Origin: Sphingorhabdus pulchriflava
GTDB lineage: Bacteria > Pseudomonadota > Alphaproteobacteria > Sphingomonadales > Sphingomonadaceae
Length of the DNA: 64,000 nucleotides
Reading direction: 5' to 3'
NCBI RefSeq assembly: GCF_003367235.1
Contig: NZ_QRGP01000001.1
Location: forward strand, 1 to 64,000
The notes under the pieces are model-generated. The model did not search any database. It had not been told where the DNA came from and saw only the letters and a program-made list of their open reading frames with translations. Shown in pieces: positions 17,766 to 26,572 of the stretch (within the stretch, counting starts at the first letter, position 1; the number at the start of each line of letters is the position of its first letter). The position numbers and the translations under genes were made by a program.

Positions 17766-17800
17766 CGCGGCGCTTTAACGCCGCTGCTAGAAATCGGCCA

Positions 17801-18328
17801 TTAATTTATCTGATAAGCGTCGATCCGCGCGTCGAGCAATTGGTTGTTCGTATCGAACAGCAATTTGATCCAGCCGCCACTGTCGAATGCCCCGCCACAA
17901 GAAGCGATTCCCTCACCTTCTCCGGCTTCGCCGGGTTCGAGGCAATCGATTTCAATTTCGGGTAGAAAGGCGCGGACGCGCGCCAGCACTGCATCGCGCG
18001 AACGCTCAGTCCCAATGTTGAGGGCGGTCAGCGATGTCGCGCCTGCCCGCTTCGCAGAAATACTCTTGATTGCGATCTTGTTGCCCACCAGCACATGCTC
18101 AACCCCGGCAGAATCCTCCCAGGTGCAAAGAATCATGTCATCGTCGCATTCGCCGCTATTGGTAGGGCGACCGATGGATTTTGCTTTGGTGGGGACGTTC
18201 ATTGCAAAGCGCGAAAAGCTGGCATCGGCGCGCTTGAAAGGATCGGCGATATTTTTGCTCTGGGCCGCGACTGGGCAAAGAACAACCATTAGGCTGACAA
18301 AGCCGACAAAAGATCGAGTCCGGAGCAT
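17801..18328 (-). CDS. Secreted protein of unknown function
   Basis: A 175-residue protein with an N-terminal signal peptide (hydrophobic FVGFVSLMVVLCPVAAQS, probable cleavage after AAQ). The mature part has four cysteines (GECDDD, ILCTWED, DCLEPG, ASCGGA) that could form two disulfides in the periplasm. It ends WIKLLFDTNNQLLDARIDAYQ, a beta-rich tail seen in small periplasmic proteins. It is embedded between aroA and cmk, with 35 bp to the cmk start, so may be co-transcribed. No family recognised. Confidence 0.7.
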   Translation of the reverse strand: MLRTRSFVGFVSLMVVLCPVAAQSKNIADPFKRADASFSRFAMNVPTKAKSIGRPTNSGECDDDMILCTWEDSAGVEHVLVGNKIAIKSISAKRAGATSLTALNIGTERSRDAVLARVRAFLPEIEIDCLEPGEAGEGEGIASCGGAFDSGGWIKLLFDTNNQLLDARIDAYQIN

Positions 18329-18432
18329 TTAGACTACCCTTAAAAGACAATGTTGCGCGACTCTCACATTGAGCCGTCATCGGGGTCAATCAAAACGATG
18401 GCCTAGTACGTAGCGCCAGCCAGCGCTAAACG

Positions 18433-19761
18433 TCACCTGCGCAGGCTTTGCAGCATCACCTCAAAGGTTGGAAAACTCGTCGCTATCGGCGATACATCGT
18501 CGACCATAATGCCCGCACGGGCGTTTTGACCCGCTACGGCGAAGCTCATTGCGATACGGTGGTCGAGTGCGCTGGCAATGGTCGCGCCCCCCGCAAATGG
18601 TTCGCCGCCGCTGCCGTCGAGGATGAGCCCGTCTTCGCGTTCTTCCAGCTTTACGCCGATCATGGTCAATCCAGTCGCCATCAGCGCCAGGCGATCGCTT
18701 TCCTTGACACGCAGTTCGTCGAGGCCGCTGGTCGTGGTGCGGCCCTCGGCCATGCTGGCGGCAACAAAGAAGACCGGGAATTCGTCGATCATGCTTGGCG
18801 CGACCTCAGGTGGCACTTCAATGCCTTTGAGCGCTGAATGCCGCGCGGTGATATCCGCCACCGGCTCTCCACCGACGACGCGTTCGTTCGAATAGTGGAT
18901 GTCAGCACCCATCGCCTCGAGCATTTTGAAGATGCCAGTGCGTGTGGGGTTCATGCCAACATGGGTGACGGTGACTTCGCTGCCCGGGGTGATCAGCGCT
19001 GCGACAATCGGAAAGGCTGCGGATGAAGGGTCGCCCGGTACTTCAATGTTCTGCGGCTTCAATTCGGCCTCGCCGTGCAGGCGGATATGGCGCACACCTT
19101 GCACGTCGGTCTCGACGGTCAGTTCGGCACCAAAGCCTGCCAGCATCCGTTCGCTATGGTCGCGTGTTGGCACTGGCTCGATAACTTCGGTGATCCCCGG
19201 CGTGTTCAACCCGGCGAGGAGTATAGCCGATTTCACCTGCGCCGAAGCCACCGGTAGGCGATAGCTGATCGGAACAGCGGGGCAGATGCCGCGCACCATC
19301 AACGGTAGGCATCCGCCGGGGGAGGCATTGAATTCCGCTCCGGTCAGCGACATCGGGTCGATCACTCGCTCCATCGGTCGCTTGGAAAGGCTGGCATCAC
19401 CGATGAAGGTTGCGCTGATCGCGTGGCTAGCGACCAGCCCCATCAACAGCCTCGTCGAGGTGCCGCTATTACCCATATCGAGTGCAGTCTGCGGCTGAAG
19501 CAGCCCGCCGACACCAACGCCGCTTATGCGCCATTCGCCTTCGCCAGTGCGTTCGATGGCCGCGCCCATCGCGCGCATGGCGGCGGCGGTCGCCAGCACA
19601 TCCTCACCCTCCAGCAACCCGGATACCCGGCTTTCGCCGACAGCAAGGGCGGAAAGCATCAACGAGCGATGGCTGATGGATTTGTCGCCGGGCACCTTCA
19701 CTGTGCCGCGAAGTGGGCCGCTTGCGGTAAAGGTGGCAGGACGGGGTTGTGCGCTGTGCAT
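18433..19761 (-). CDS. aroA: 3-phosphoshikimate 1-carboxyvinyltransferase (EPSP synthase)
   Basis: A 442-residue enzyme of the shikimate pathway that joins PEP to shikimate-3-phosphate. Signatures are VPGDKSISHRSLML (24-37), LDMGNSGTSTRLLMG (about 92-106), and the C-terminal DELRVKESDRL with EPFAGG and DHRIAMSF. Alanine at the position after NSG-T (T-S-T-R-L-L-M-G) makes it resemble the class I/II split less clearly; class cannot be called safely by eye. Starts the aroA-(secreted protein)-cmk-rpsA run on the minus strand and is divergent from the FYDLN-acid gene. Confidence 0.96.
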   Translation of the reverse strand: MHSAQPRPATFTASGPLRGTVKVPGDKSISHRSLMLSALAVGESRVSGLLEGEDVLATAAAMRAMGAAIERTGEGEWRISGVGVGGLLQPQTALDMGNSGTSTRLLMGLVASHAISATFIGDASLSKRPMERVIDPMSLTGAEFNASPGGCLPLMVRGICPAVPISYRLPVASAQVKSAILLAGLNTPGITEVIEPVPTRDHSERMLAGFGAELTVETDVQGVRHIRLHGEAELKPQNIEVPGDPSSAAFPIVAALITPGSEVTVTHVGMNPTRTGIFKMLEAMGADIHYSNERVVGGEPVADITARHSALKGIEVPPEVAPSMIDEFPVFFVAASMAEGRTTTSGLDELRVKESDRLALMATGLTMIGVKLEEREDGLILDGSGGEPFAGGATIASALDHRIAMSFAVAGQNARAGIMVDDVSPIATSFPTFEVMLQSLRR

Positions 19762-19916
19762 AGGCTGGGTGCTTTGCTTTCAGCCCGCAGACAAGTCAAC
19801 GCTTACACTAATTTTTGACAGGCGCGCTGCACTGTGGCAAGGGCGGCGCCTGTTTGCAGCGAGTCTCCTTTGCGAGCCCGCATTTCACGCAATTTTGAAA
19901 GGATTTGAGGCCCACC

Positions 19917-20234
19917 ATGGTGAAGGCTGAATGGGGAACCAAGCGCACTTGCCCGAAATGCGGCACGCGATTCTACGATCTGACCAAGGACGAACCGGTT
20001 GAGTGCATCGAATGCGGCAACCAGTGGACGCCCGAACCTGTATTGAAATCGAAACAGCCGCTTCCTTTCGAAGAAATTGAAAAGAAAAAGGACGATGCCG
20101 ACTTGGCCGATGACGATCTCGACATCGATGTCGATGCTGTCGACGGCGATGTTTCGCCCGACAATGATGTAGACCTTGGCGGTGACGAAGACCTTGGTGT
20201 TGCTGGCACCGAAGGCGACGGCGACGACCAATAA
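19917..20234 (+). CDS. TIGR02300/FYDLN-acid domain protein
   Basis: A 105-residue protein. It begins with a rubredoxin-like zinc ribbon (CPKCG ... CIECG, residues 12-40) around the family motif GTRFYDL, and ends in a strongly acidic tail of Asp/Glu (DDADLADDDLDIDVDAVD...). Members are nearly confined to alphaproteobacteria. Function is unknown. The ATG at 19917 is preceded by GAGG at 6 bp; an in-frame TTG 12 bp upstream is less likely. It is divergent from aroA and followed by tRNA-Ala, a conserved neighbourhood. Confidence 0.92.
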   Translation: MVKAEWGTKRTCPKCGTRFYDLTKDEPVECIECGNQWTPEPVLKSKQPLPFEEIEKKKDDADLADDDLDIDVDAVDGDVSPDNDVDLGGDEDLGVAGTEGDGDDQ

Positions 20235-20346
20235 ACGAAATTGAAAGCGGGAAGCTGGCTCTGCCATTTTCCCGCTTGCAAATGCAGGGGCAGTGCGGCT
20301 AAAGGCCCGCCTCTGAAATGCATAGCCGCCTTGTTGCGCGGCATTT

Positions 20347-20422
20347 GGGGCCTTAGCTCAGCTGGTAGAGCGCTACACTGGCAGTGTAGAGGTCAGGGGT
20401 TCGACTCCCCTAGGCTCCACCA
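20347..20422 (+). tRNA. tRNA-Ala(GGC)
   Basis: A 76-nt cloverleaf: acceptor GGGGCCT/AGGCTCC with one G-U pair, D-arm GCTC...GAGC, anticodon stem CTACA/TGTAG with loop CTGGCAG (anticodon GGC), T-arm AGGGG-TTCGACT-CCCCT and an encoded CCA. Confidence 0.97.
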
Positions 20423-20446
20423 TTTCACTCCACACCAATCACCTGC

Positions 20447-22105
20447 TTAATCCATTCTGGCGTTCAGCCACGAACGGAGCTTTTCGATTTCCACGTCGGA
20501 CCAGCCCTGTGGGTCGGTTATTGCCATCCAGGCTGTCAAATAATCATCAGCGGCGTACACATGTCCTGTGCCATCAGGTGTTGTCGTGGCTGTCATGGCG
20601 TCATAGGCGGTCTGAATAAACGTGATAACTGGAATCCAACGTAGTTCTGGCGCGACATCGGGGCCTTTCGGGCTGTTAAGCCATTTCGGTTTTCGCCACA
20701 TGCTTTTGGTGTCCAGAAAGACGATCGGGTCAGAAGCATATTGTAGATAAACAAAACGCATAGGGCCCCAACCGGCTTCCGCTGGCTGCTGCGAACCGTT
20801 CTGGTTCTGGAACCGAAACAATGAACTGTCGCGGAAAATAGGTAGCCATGCCGGACTGTCGTTGTTGCGCGTGCGGGTAATTTCTTGCCATATCGGGCTG
20901 GCAAATGGTGGACCGACCCAAAGCGCGCCGCCGAAGGGATCACCCACAATGTCGTGAAAATCGAACGACTGCTCCGAATTCAGCGCGCCAAGGCTGAGGC
21001 CGAACAGGATGAGCTTCGGCCGCTTTTCGGCTGGCATCGCATGCCAATGGCCATAGACAGCGTCAAACACGGCACGTGCCGTTTTGTGGCCACTCTCAGG
21101 TTGGGTAAATAGACTGAGCCAACTGGGCAGATAGGAATATTGCACCGAAACAGAGGCTGTGTCGCCGCGCTGCAGCATTTCGATAGGGGCCATCGCTGCA
21201 GGATCGATCCAGCCGGTTCCGGTAGGTGTTGCGATGACCAGCAGTGTTCGTTCAAATGCACCGATCCGGAGCAGTTCGGCCAAAGCTAACGCGGCCCTCT
21301 CTTCTGGCGTTTCAGCCGAATTGACGCCTACATAGACGCGAAGTGGCTCGAAAGCTGGCTTGCCTGTCAATTCCTCAATCTCGGCCTGCGTCGGGGAAGA
21401 CAAGATGTGATTCCGGCCTGCAGCGCCAATGCTTTCCCAGGCGATCAACGAATCCGGTCCACCGGTCTTCAATGGTGCGGCGGGTGGTGGGGCATCGGGT
21501 GGGATGAACTGATCGACTTCACGGTATGAATTGTCGAGGACCCGAACAACATTGCGGATCAATATGCCGTTGCCGATAGACCAAGCAATGAAGAGCGAAA
21601 TCGCAAAACCTGCCAGTATCGCAGCGCGTTGCGGCACGAAGCGCCCTAGCCAACCTGCTAAAAAATGCGCAAATTTTCTGAACGCGCGGGCTGCAATCAG
21701 AATACCCACTATGGTCGGCAGTGATACCAACAAAATTATCAAGGCTCGCGGCGAATCTTCTGCTTTGATTCCCAATGCCCGATTGGTTGCGTTCTGCCAG
21801 TCTGCGGCAAAAGCCAGTCCGAGAACAATGAGAATTAGCGCTACCGCGATTAAGACACGATCTGTAACTAGGCGTGTGTTCGCGCTGAAACGGGTGAAAC
21901 CCAGCCAGCGATAAATGGCCAAAATGCCAGTTCCGATGCCATAAGCGAGCATGAAGGCGATAGCAGCAATTACGCCCTGCAATAGCGCCGGGCGGGGAAT
22001 AAGACTGGGCGTAAGGCTGGCAAGGAAAGCAAGCCCGCCAAGGGCGCAGCCAAAGGGAGATTGTGGAGCGATGTAAGAACGAAGACTGTGAAAATCGAAC
22101 TTCAT
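20447..22105 (-). CDS. Membrane alpha/beta-hydrolase (Abhydrolase_9 family)
   Basis: A 552-residue protein. The first ~200 residues contain four to five hydrophobic segments (for example ALGGLAFLASLTPSLIPRP and LQGVIAAIAFMLAYGIGTGI), matching Abhydrolase_9_N. The C-terminal half has a nucleophile elbow FGLSLGA, preceded by LIAWESIGAAGRNHI and VYVGVNSAETPEERAALAL, and matches the Abhydrolase_9 catalytic domain. A serine hydrolase facing the periplasm or membrane is predicted; substrate unknown. It is convergent with tRNA-Ala and 151 bp downstream of the small lipoprotein gene. Confidence 0.87.
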   Translation of the reverse strand: MKFDFHSLRSYIAPQSPFGCALGGLAFLASLTPSLIPRPALLQGVIAAIAFMLAYGIGTGILAIYRWLGFTRFSANTRLVTDRVLIAVALILIVLGLAFAADWQNATNRALGIKAEDSPRALIILLVSLPTIVGILIAARAFRKFAHFLAGWLGRFVPQRAAILAGFAISLFIAWSIGNGILIRNVVRVLDNSYREVDQFIPPDAPPPAAPLKTGGPDSLIAWESIGAAGRNHILSSPTQAEIEELTGKPAFEPLRVYVGVNSAETPEERAALALAELLRIGAFERTLLVIATPTGTGWIDPAAMAPIEMLQRGDTASVSVQYSYLPSWLSLFTQPESGHKTARAVFDAVYGHWHAMPAEKRPKLILFGLSLGALNSEQSFDFHDIVGDPFGGALWVGPPFASPIWQEITRTRNNDSPAWLPIFRDSSLFRFQNQNGSQQPAEAGWGPMRFVYLQYASDPIVFLDTKSMWRKPKWLNSPKGPDVAPELRWIPVITFIQTAYDAMTATTTPDGTGHVYAADDYLTAWMAITDPQGWSDVEIEKLRSWLNARMD

Positions 22106-22256
22106 AATCTGCTCCCCGATTATGTGGCTGATTGGTCCGGCCTAATGACGATCGGCAGGTGACCGTGAAGATTGGAATCACAGCTATAAATTGCTGTCTT
22201 TGCGTTAGCACACACCGCTATTTTTGTTGGCTCGGCGAAGCAAGAAAGTCGAACAT

Positions 22257-22409
22257 TCACTTGTCAGTTTCCCGCTCTTCTTCATGCAAATCCTGGTCGA
22301 TATTATTAGCGTCCTTTTTGACCTCGGTCTCGATGTCGGAATAGCGCTTATCGAAGCTTTTCCCGCACCCGGATAGCAGCAAAACAAGCAACAGAGCGAT
22401 GCCACGCAT
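22257..22409 (-). CDS. Small lipoprotein (50 aa)
   Basis: Encodes MRGIALLLVLLLSGCGKSFD followed by a short charged tail ending EERETDK. It has a lipoprotein signal with lipobox LSGC (Cys15) and only ~35 mature residues, rich in Asp/Glu/Lys. The start overlaps the tamB stop by one base (TGATG), so translation is probably coupled to TamB. Too short for most gene callers. Function unknown; the position suggests an accessory of the TamAB envelope machine. Confidence 0.65.
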   Translation of the reverse strand: MRGIALLLVLLLSGCGKSFDKRYSDIETEVKKDANNIDQDLHEEERETDK

Positions 22410-25400
22410 CAGTAATCCTTCCGATATCGCACGCTGACATTGGATGTGCCAAAACTACTTAACTGGCTGAGCACCGACAATGCCGGGGTAAGACTGATTT
22501 CGATCTGACTGGCCGTATAGCCCCGCGCGTCGGTGATGATTTCCACATAAACATCGTTGGTAATATATTGACCCAGCGCAATTGCTGTGCCGCGCCCAGC
22601 CTGTTCGTCTGGGTTCAATATCCTTAGCCGGTCAAGGCCGGTGGCTGATTGCAGAACGCCCAAGGGATTAAGGCCACCCGGCGCCGCTCGCAGGCTATTG
22701 AGCGATGCCGCCAACTGGACGGCCTGCACCGCCGACAGTTCAGCAACCGAATTGCCGAACAGGATTCGAGCCATGATTTCATCCTGAGGCAGGGCTGGGG
22801 TCGATGTGAAGAATATCTCGGGCTTGTTTCCAGTCCCGCGAACTTCGACCCGGACCGTAGTTCCGTCGACTTCGCTGGCTGCGATAACCCGCAGCGACGG
22901 GTTGCTATATTCTCCGCCATTGAATGTCAGGCGTCCGGTTTCGATGCCAAAGGATCGACCAGCAAAGCCCAATGTTCCGCGAACCAGTTGCAGGTCACCT
23001 GTGATGAAAGGTGCGTCTGACGTGCCGGTGACCCGCAAATCCGCTTTCCATTCGGATTCGAGTCCCATGCCTGAGATATAGAGTTCGTCCGACGCCACCA
23101 ACCGGATGTTCAATTTCCAGTTGGAGGGGAGCGAACTGACGGGATTGGCATCCCCGGTGATACGCGTCGGGCCCGAAGCCGACTTTCTCCTTACGCCGGT
23201 CAAGGTCGTCACGCTCGCTGCATTCTGGCGAACGATCCTGAAACGGGTTTCGGGAAGCGCAAGTGTACCGCTGACGAGGGCACCATTGCCGGGTGTGTTG
23301 GTGACTTCGATTTTTCCGGTGGCGGCTGTGGTGACAAGCTCGCTTCGGGCAAGCCGTGCACGGTCCAGATCCAGGTCGATTTTTGCCGGGAAACCCTTTT
23401 CGAAACTCAGGTTGATGATGCCTTGACCACTGACGGTGCCGTCGCCCGCTTTGGCGGAAATCTCGGTCAGGTCGAGGACGTCACTGTTAAACACACCGCG
23501 CACCCGTAAATTGGTCAGCCGTGTGCCATAGGTCTCATTTTCATAGATGAGATTATCAGATCGAACCGATCCGGTAAGCAATGGAACGCGCAAATTGCCC
23601 GAGAAATCAGCGGCAACAGCGACGGGGCCGACAAGGCTTTGATTGGCCAGCGTTGCAAGCGAGAACAGCAGATCCGACGGGCCATTATATCGGATTCCGC
23701 CAGATAAGGGTGCTTCGAGCAGCTTGTCGATCCATTCTCCAGGGCCGGTTGGAAGAGCGCCCAGCTTGACCTGTAGCCTTCCGACTTTTGCGTTTTGGCG
23801 TAAAATCAGCGCCGAAAATCCGCCGCCATCGGTATCGAGATTGCCCTTAAGGCTGATATTGACTGGCTGCGATGGGGCGCCAACGCTGTTGCGTGTGAAG
23901 CGTTTGATCTCCAGCCGGCCTTGTGCTTGAGGCACAGCATCGAAAGAGGCTTGGTACCAGTCGATAACCCCGCTTGCACGCCCGCCCATTTCAAAGCCGG
24001 GCAGCATGGGGTTGAGGATAGCGAGGTTCACATTGTCGATGTTCGAACGTATTTGCAGTGCATCCGCATATCGACCTTCGAGTCTGATCGTTCCGTTCCC
24101 CACCATAATTGCCGACGGAAGCAGGGCGTAGCCACTTTTCTCCGGAGCAATCCGCACCGGCTTCGCTGAGGAAAAGGAAATGCCATTTGCCCTGCCGCGC
24201 AACGCCACAGTCCAGAGATCAGGAGTCAACTGGCCATTCGCAGCTATGCGGAACGGAAAAGTGCTGCGGCCCTCTGCCAGAAATTGTGCGTTGCCCTGGC
24301 CATTCCGGTAATCGATTTTCCCGCGAGCTGCCCCGATAAACAACGAATCGATCGTTGCATCGGCCAATTGCACATCTGCGCGCACCTGCGGCTGTTCGAA
24401 AAACACAATGTCGGCATCGACTATCCCGCGACCGATACGCAGGGTTTTCTGCCCCTGAAGCACGGCATTGGCGGCCGTCGCCTTGACGACGGCACGCTGA
24501 TAACGGCCCTGCGCCGACAGTTCGGCAGTACCATCAAAGCCTGAACCACTGCCGATCAACTGGCCCGCAAAGGGCCCTGCAGGCAATTGCTGAAGCCGAC
24601 CGCCAAATCTAATGCCCGAGAAATCAACCCGTTTGACATCAAGGACAAGGCTTTGGGTGTTAGACAGGATGTCGACATCGCCATCAAGCGGTCCATAATC
24701 GGTGGTCGCAGTGAACAGCACAGAGAAGCCTTGTGCGGTTCGTTTGACCAATGCGCTGACATCGGCCAGACCGATGCCCATTCCGGGGCGTTGTGCCGTC
24801 ACTCTTGCAACTGGCTCGGTCAGGGTCCCGCTGACCGCTATGCCGACTGGTCCATATTCGGTCGAATAGCCGCTGCCAGTAAAGCGAACGACGCCTGATG
24901 CCATGACATAACTTCCGTTTCCCTTGTTCAGGCGAAGTTTGGGCGCTGTCATTCGTGCCGATGTAATCTGCACGATTCCATTTTCAGAAAGACCGATACC
25001 TGCGCGGACCAGCATTTGCCCGCCGAGGAAATCGCGCACCCCGTCGCTGTCTAACTGCGTTGATCGCGCTCTAACCGTGCCTGAAATCGCATAATCGTTT
25101 CGCATACGGCTTTTGAGGCCGAGATCGGCGTCGATATCAAACAAACCGACGGATTCGATCCGGTAGCGATCAATCTTGCCCTTGATGCTTGCCGCCAGCT
25201 GACCCTTGGGAAAATCAGCGGCCCCTTTCAGCACTGCCGACACGCGATTGGATCGCAGGTTGAGCCTTTCGCTTAAAAGACGTCCGTTGGAATAAGCGAG
25301 GTCCCCGTAGAGACGGATATTCTCCAATATCCGTTTATCAGTGACTTCAAAGCCGGTCATCCGCCGCGCGCGTGCCGAAACCGGTATGCGGACAAAATCC

Positions 25401-26572
25401 TTTTCCGACCGAGTCACGCCTGTCGCACTTAGTCCAAAAAAGGCAAACTCGCCCCACTGCAATCGATCGGCTGTCACCGAATAGTCGATTTGTGGTGCGG
25501 CGATCGGGCCATCGAGAAGGAATTTGCCATTTGCCCCTTGGGTCGCGATGCCACCGGAAAGGGCAACTTTGCGCGGTATGCGCGCATTGACGGCCATTTT
25601 CTGGAAAAGGCTATCGGCCAAATCGACTGTGCCAGCGGCATCTACCCGCACTTTGTCCGAAACCAGATTGCCGGTGATTTGCGCTACGCGTTTTTCATAG
25701 TCGGCCATCAAGTCGACTTTGAACTTGGGGGCGAGCAAAGCGCCGAAGACATTGTCGCCCTCAAACTTGCCCAGCAAAATGTCTCCCGCTGCCGAAAATT
25801 TTCCGTCTCTTGCCGAGAGCACCAAATCGGCGCTGCGGTCTTTGCCTGCCTCCGCGTTTAGTTTGCCGTCCCATTTGCTCCAGCTGCCTTTGCCCTCAAG
25901 GCGAAGTTTCAACGGCGCTTCCAATCCTAGCAGCCCTGCGGCCAGCCCGTCTGCGGGACCATCAAGACGCATTGCCAGATCGAGGTGATCCTTGTCGGGA
26001 ATCGCGTCGAGACGGGCAACAAGCCTGTCGCCCTGTGCTGTCTGCCCCGTGGCGTCGATAAGGGCCCTTGCATCGACAATCCGCGCTTTGGCTTGCAGAC
26101 CCAATATCTGCTCTTTGCCTGTAATCGCCTTGGCGAAGACGATGCGATCAAATTGCAGACGGTCTATTCGGATATCAAGGTCTGGGAAAAAGGGTTCGCC
26201 GCGATCCGGAATGATACGCAATTCGGGAAGGCGGCGGACGTAGGCTGTTTGCGCGGTAAGTGCGTCAATAGAAACCCTGCCATAGATATAGTCGAACGGG
26301 TGCCAGTCCAGACGCGCATTTGGAATGCTCGCAAATGTCCCCTTGTCATCCTGGATGCGGACATCGATGAGTTCGGCTTCTCCATAAATGGACCCATCAA
26401 TCGTTCCGATGCGAATGTTCAGGCCATTTTCGAATTCATAGGCAGCGACCTGACGGGCAATGAACTTATGGCCAGAAGACGTATCCAACCAGAAATAGAA
26501 ACCGAAAACTGCAGCTACCAGCAACACGCCGATAGCTGTGATGCCCGCAATCCATTTCCAAAGCGCCCTCAA
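22409..26572 (-). CDS. tamB: Translocation and assembly module protein TamB
   Basis: A 1387-residue protein. A single N-terminal membrane anchor (ITAIGVLLVAAVFGFYFWL) is followed by a very long beta-rich periplasmic region of AsmA/DUF490 type. The C-terminal DUF490/TamB domain is recognisable by GYTASQIEISLTPALSVLSQL and ends in SVRYRKDY. TamB spans the periplasm and works with TamA in outer-membrane protein insertion and in phospholipid transport. The start is TTG at 26572, overlapping the tamA stop as TTGA, so the two are coupled. The end overlaps the small lipoprotein gene. Confidence 0.93.
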   Translation of the reverse strand: MRALWKWIAGITAIGVLLVAAVFGFYFWLDTSSGHKFIARQVAAYEFENGLNIRIGTIDGSIYGEAELIDVRIQDDKGTFASIPNARLDWHPFDYIYGRVSIDALTAQTAYVRRLPELRIIPDRGEPFFPDLDIRIDRLQFDRIVFAKAITGKEQILGLQAKARIVDARALIDATGQTAQGDRLVARLDAIPDKDHLDLAMRLDGPADGLAAGLLGLEAPLKLRLEGKGSWSKWDGKLNAEAGKDRSADLVLSARDGKFSAAGDILLGKFEGDNVFGALLAPKFKVDLMADYEKRVAQITGNLVSDKVRVDAAGTVDLADSLFQKMAVNARIPRKVALSGGIATQGANGKFLLDGPIAAPQIDYSVTADRLQWGEFAFFGLSATGVTRSEKDFVRIPVSARARRMTGFEVTDKRILENIRLYGDLAYSNGRLLSERLNLRSNRVSAVLKGAADFPKGQLAASIKGKIDRYRIESVGLFDIDADLGLKSRMRNDYAISGTVRARSTQLDSDGVRDFLGGQMLVRAGIGLSENGIVQITSARMTAPKLRLNKGNGSYVMASGVVRFTGSGYSTEYGPVGIAVSGTLTEPVARVTAQRPGMGIGLADVSALVKRTAQGFSVLFTATTDYGPLDGDVDILSNTQSLVLDVKRVDFSGIRFGGRLQQLPAGPFAGQLIGSGSGFDGTAELSAQGRYQRAVVKATAANAVLQGQKTLRIGRGIVDADIVFFEQPQVRADVQLADATIDSLFIGAARGKIDYRNGQGNAQFLAEGRSTFPFRIAANGQLTPDLWTVALRGRANGISFSSAKPVRIAPEKSGYALLPSAIMVGNGTIRLEGRYADALQIRSNIDNVNLAILNPMLPGFEMGGRASGVIDWYQASFDAVPQAQGRLEIKRFTRNSVGAPSQPVNISLKGNLDTDGGGFSALILRQNAKVGRLQVKLGALPTGPGEWIDKLLEAPLSGGIRYNGPSDLLFSLATLANQSLVGPVAVAADFSGNLRVPLLTGSVRSDNLIYENETYGTRLTNLRVRGVFNSDVLDLTEISAKAGDGTVSGQGIINLSFEKGFPAKIDLDLDRARLARSELVTTAATGKIEVTNTPGNGALVSGTLALPETRFRIVRQNAASVTTLTGVRRKSASGPTRITGDANPVSSLPSNWKLNIRLVASDELYISGMGLESEWKADLRVTGTSDAPFITGDLQLVRGTLGFAGRSFGIETGRLTFNGGEYSNPSLRVIAASEVDGTTVRVEVRGTGNKPEIFFTSTPALPQDEIMARILFGNSVAELSAVQAVQLAASLNSLRAAPGGLNPLGVLQSATGLDRLRILNPDEQAGRGTAIALGQYITNDVYVEIITDARGYTASQIEISLTPALSVLSQLSSFGTSNVSVRYRKDY

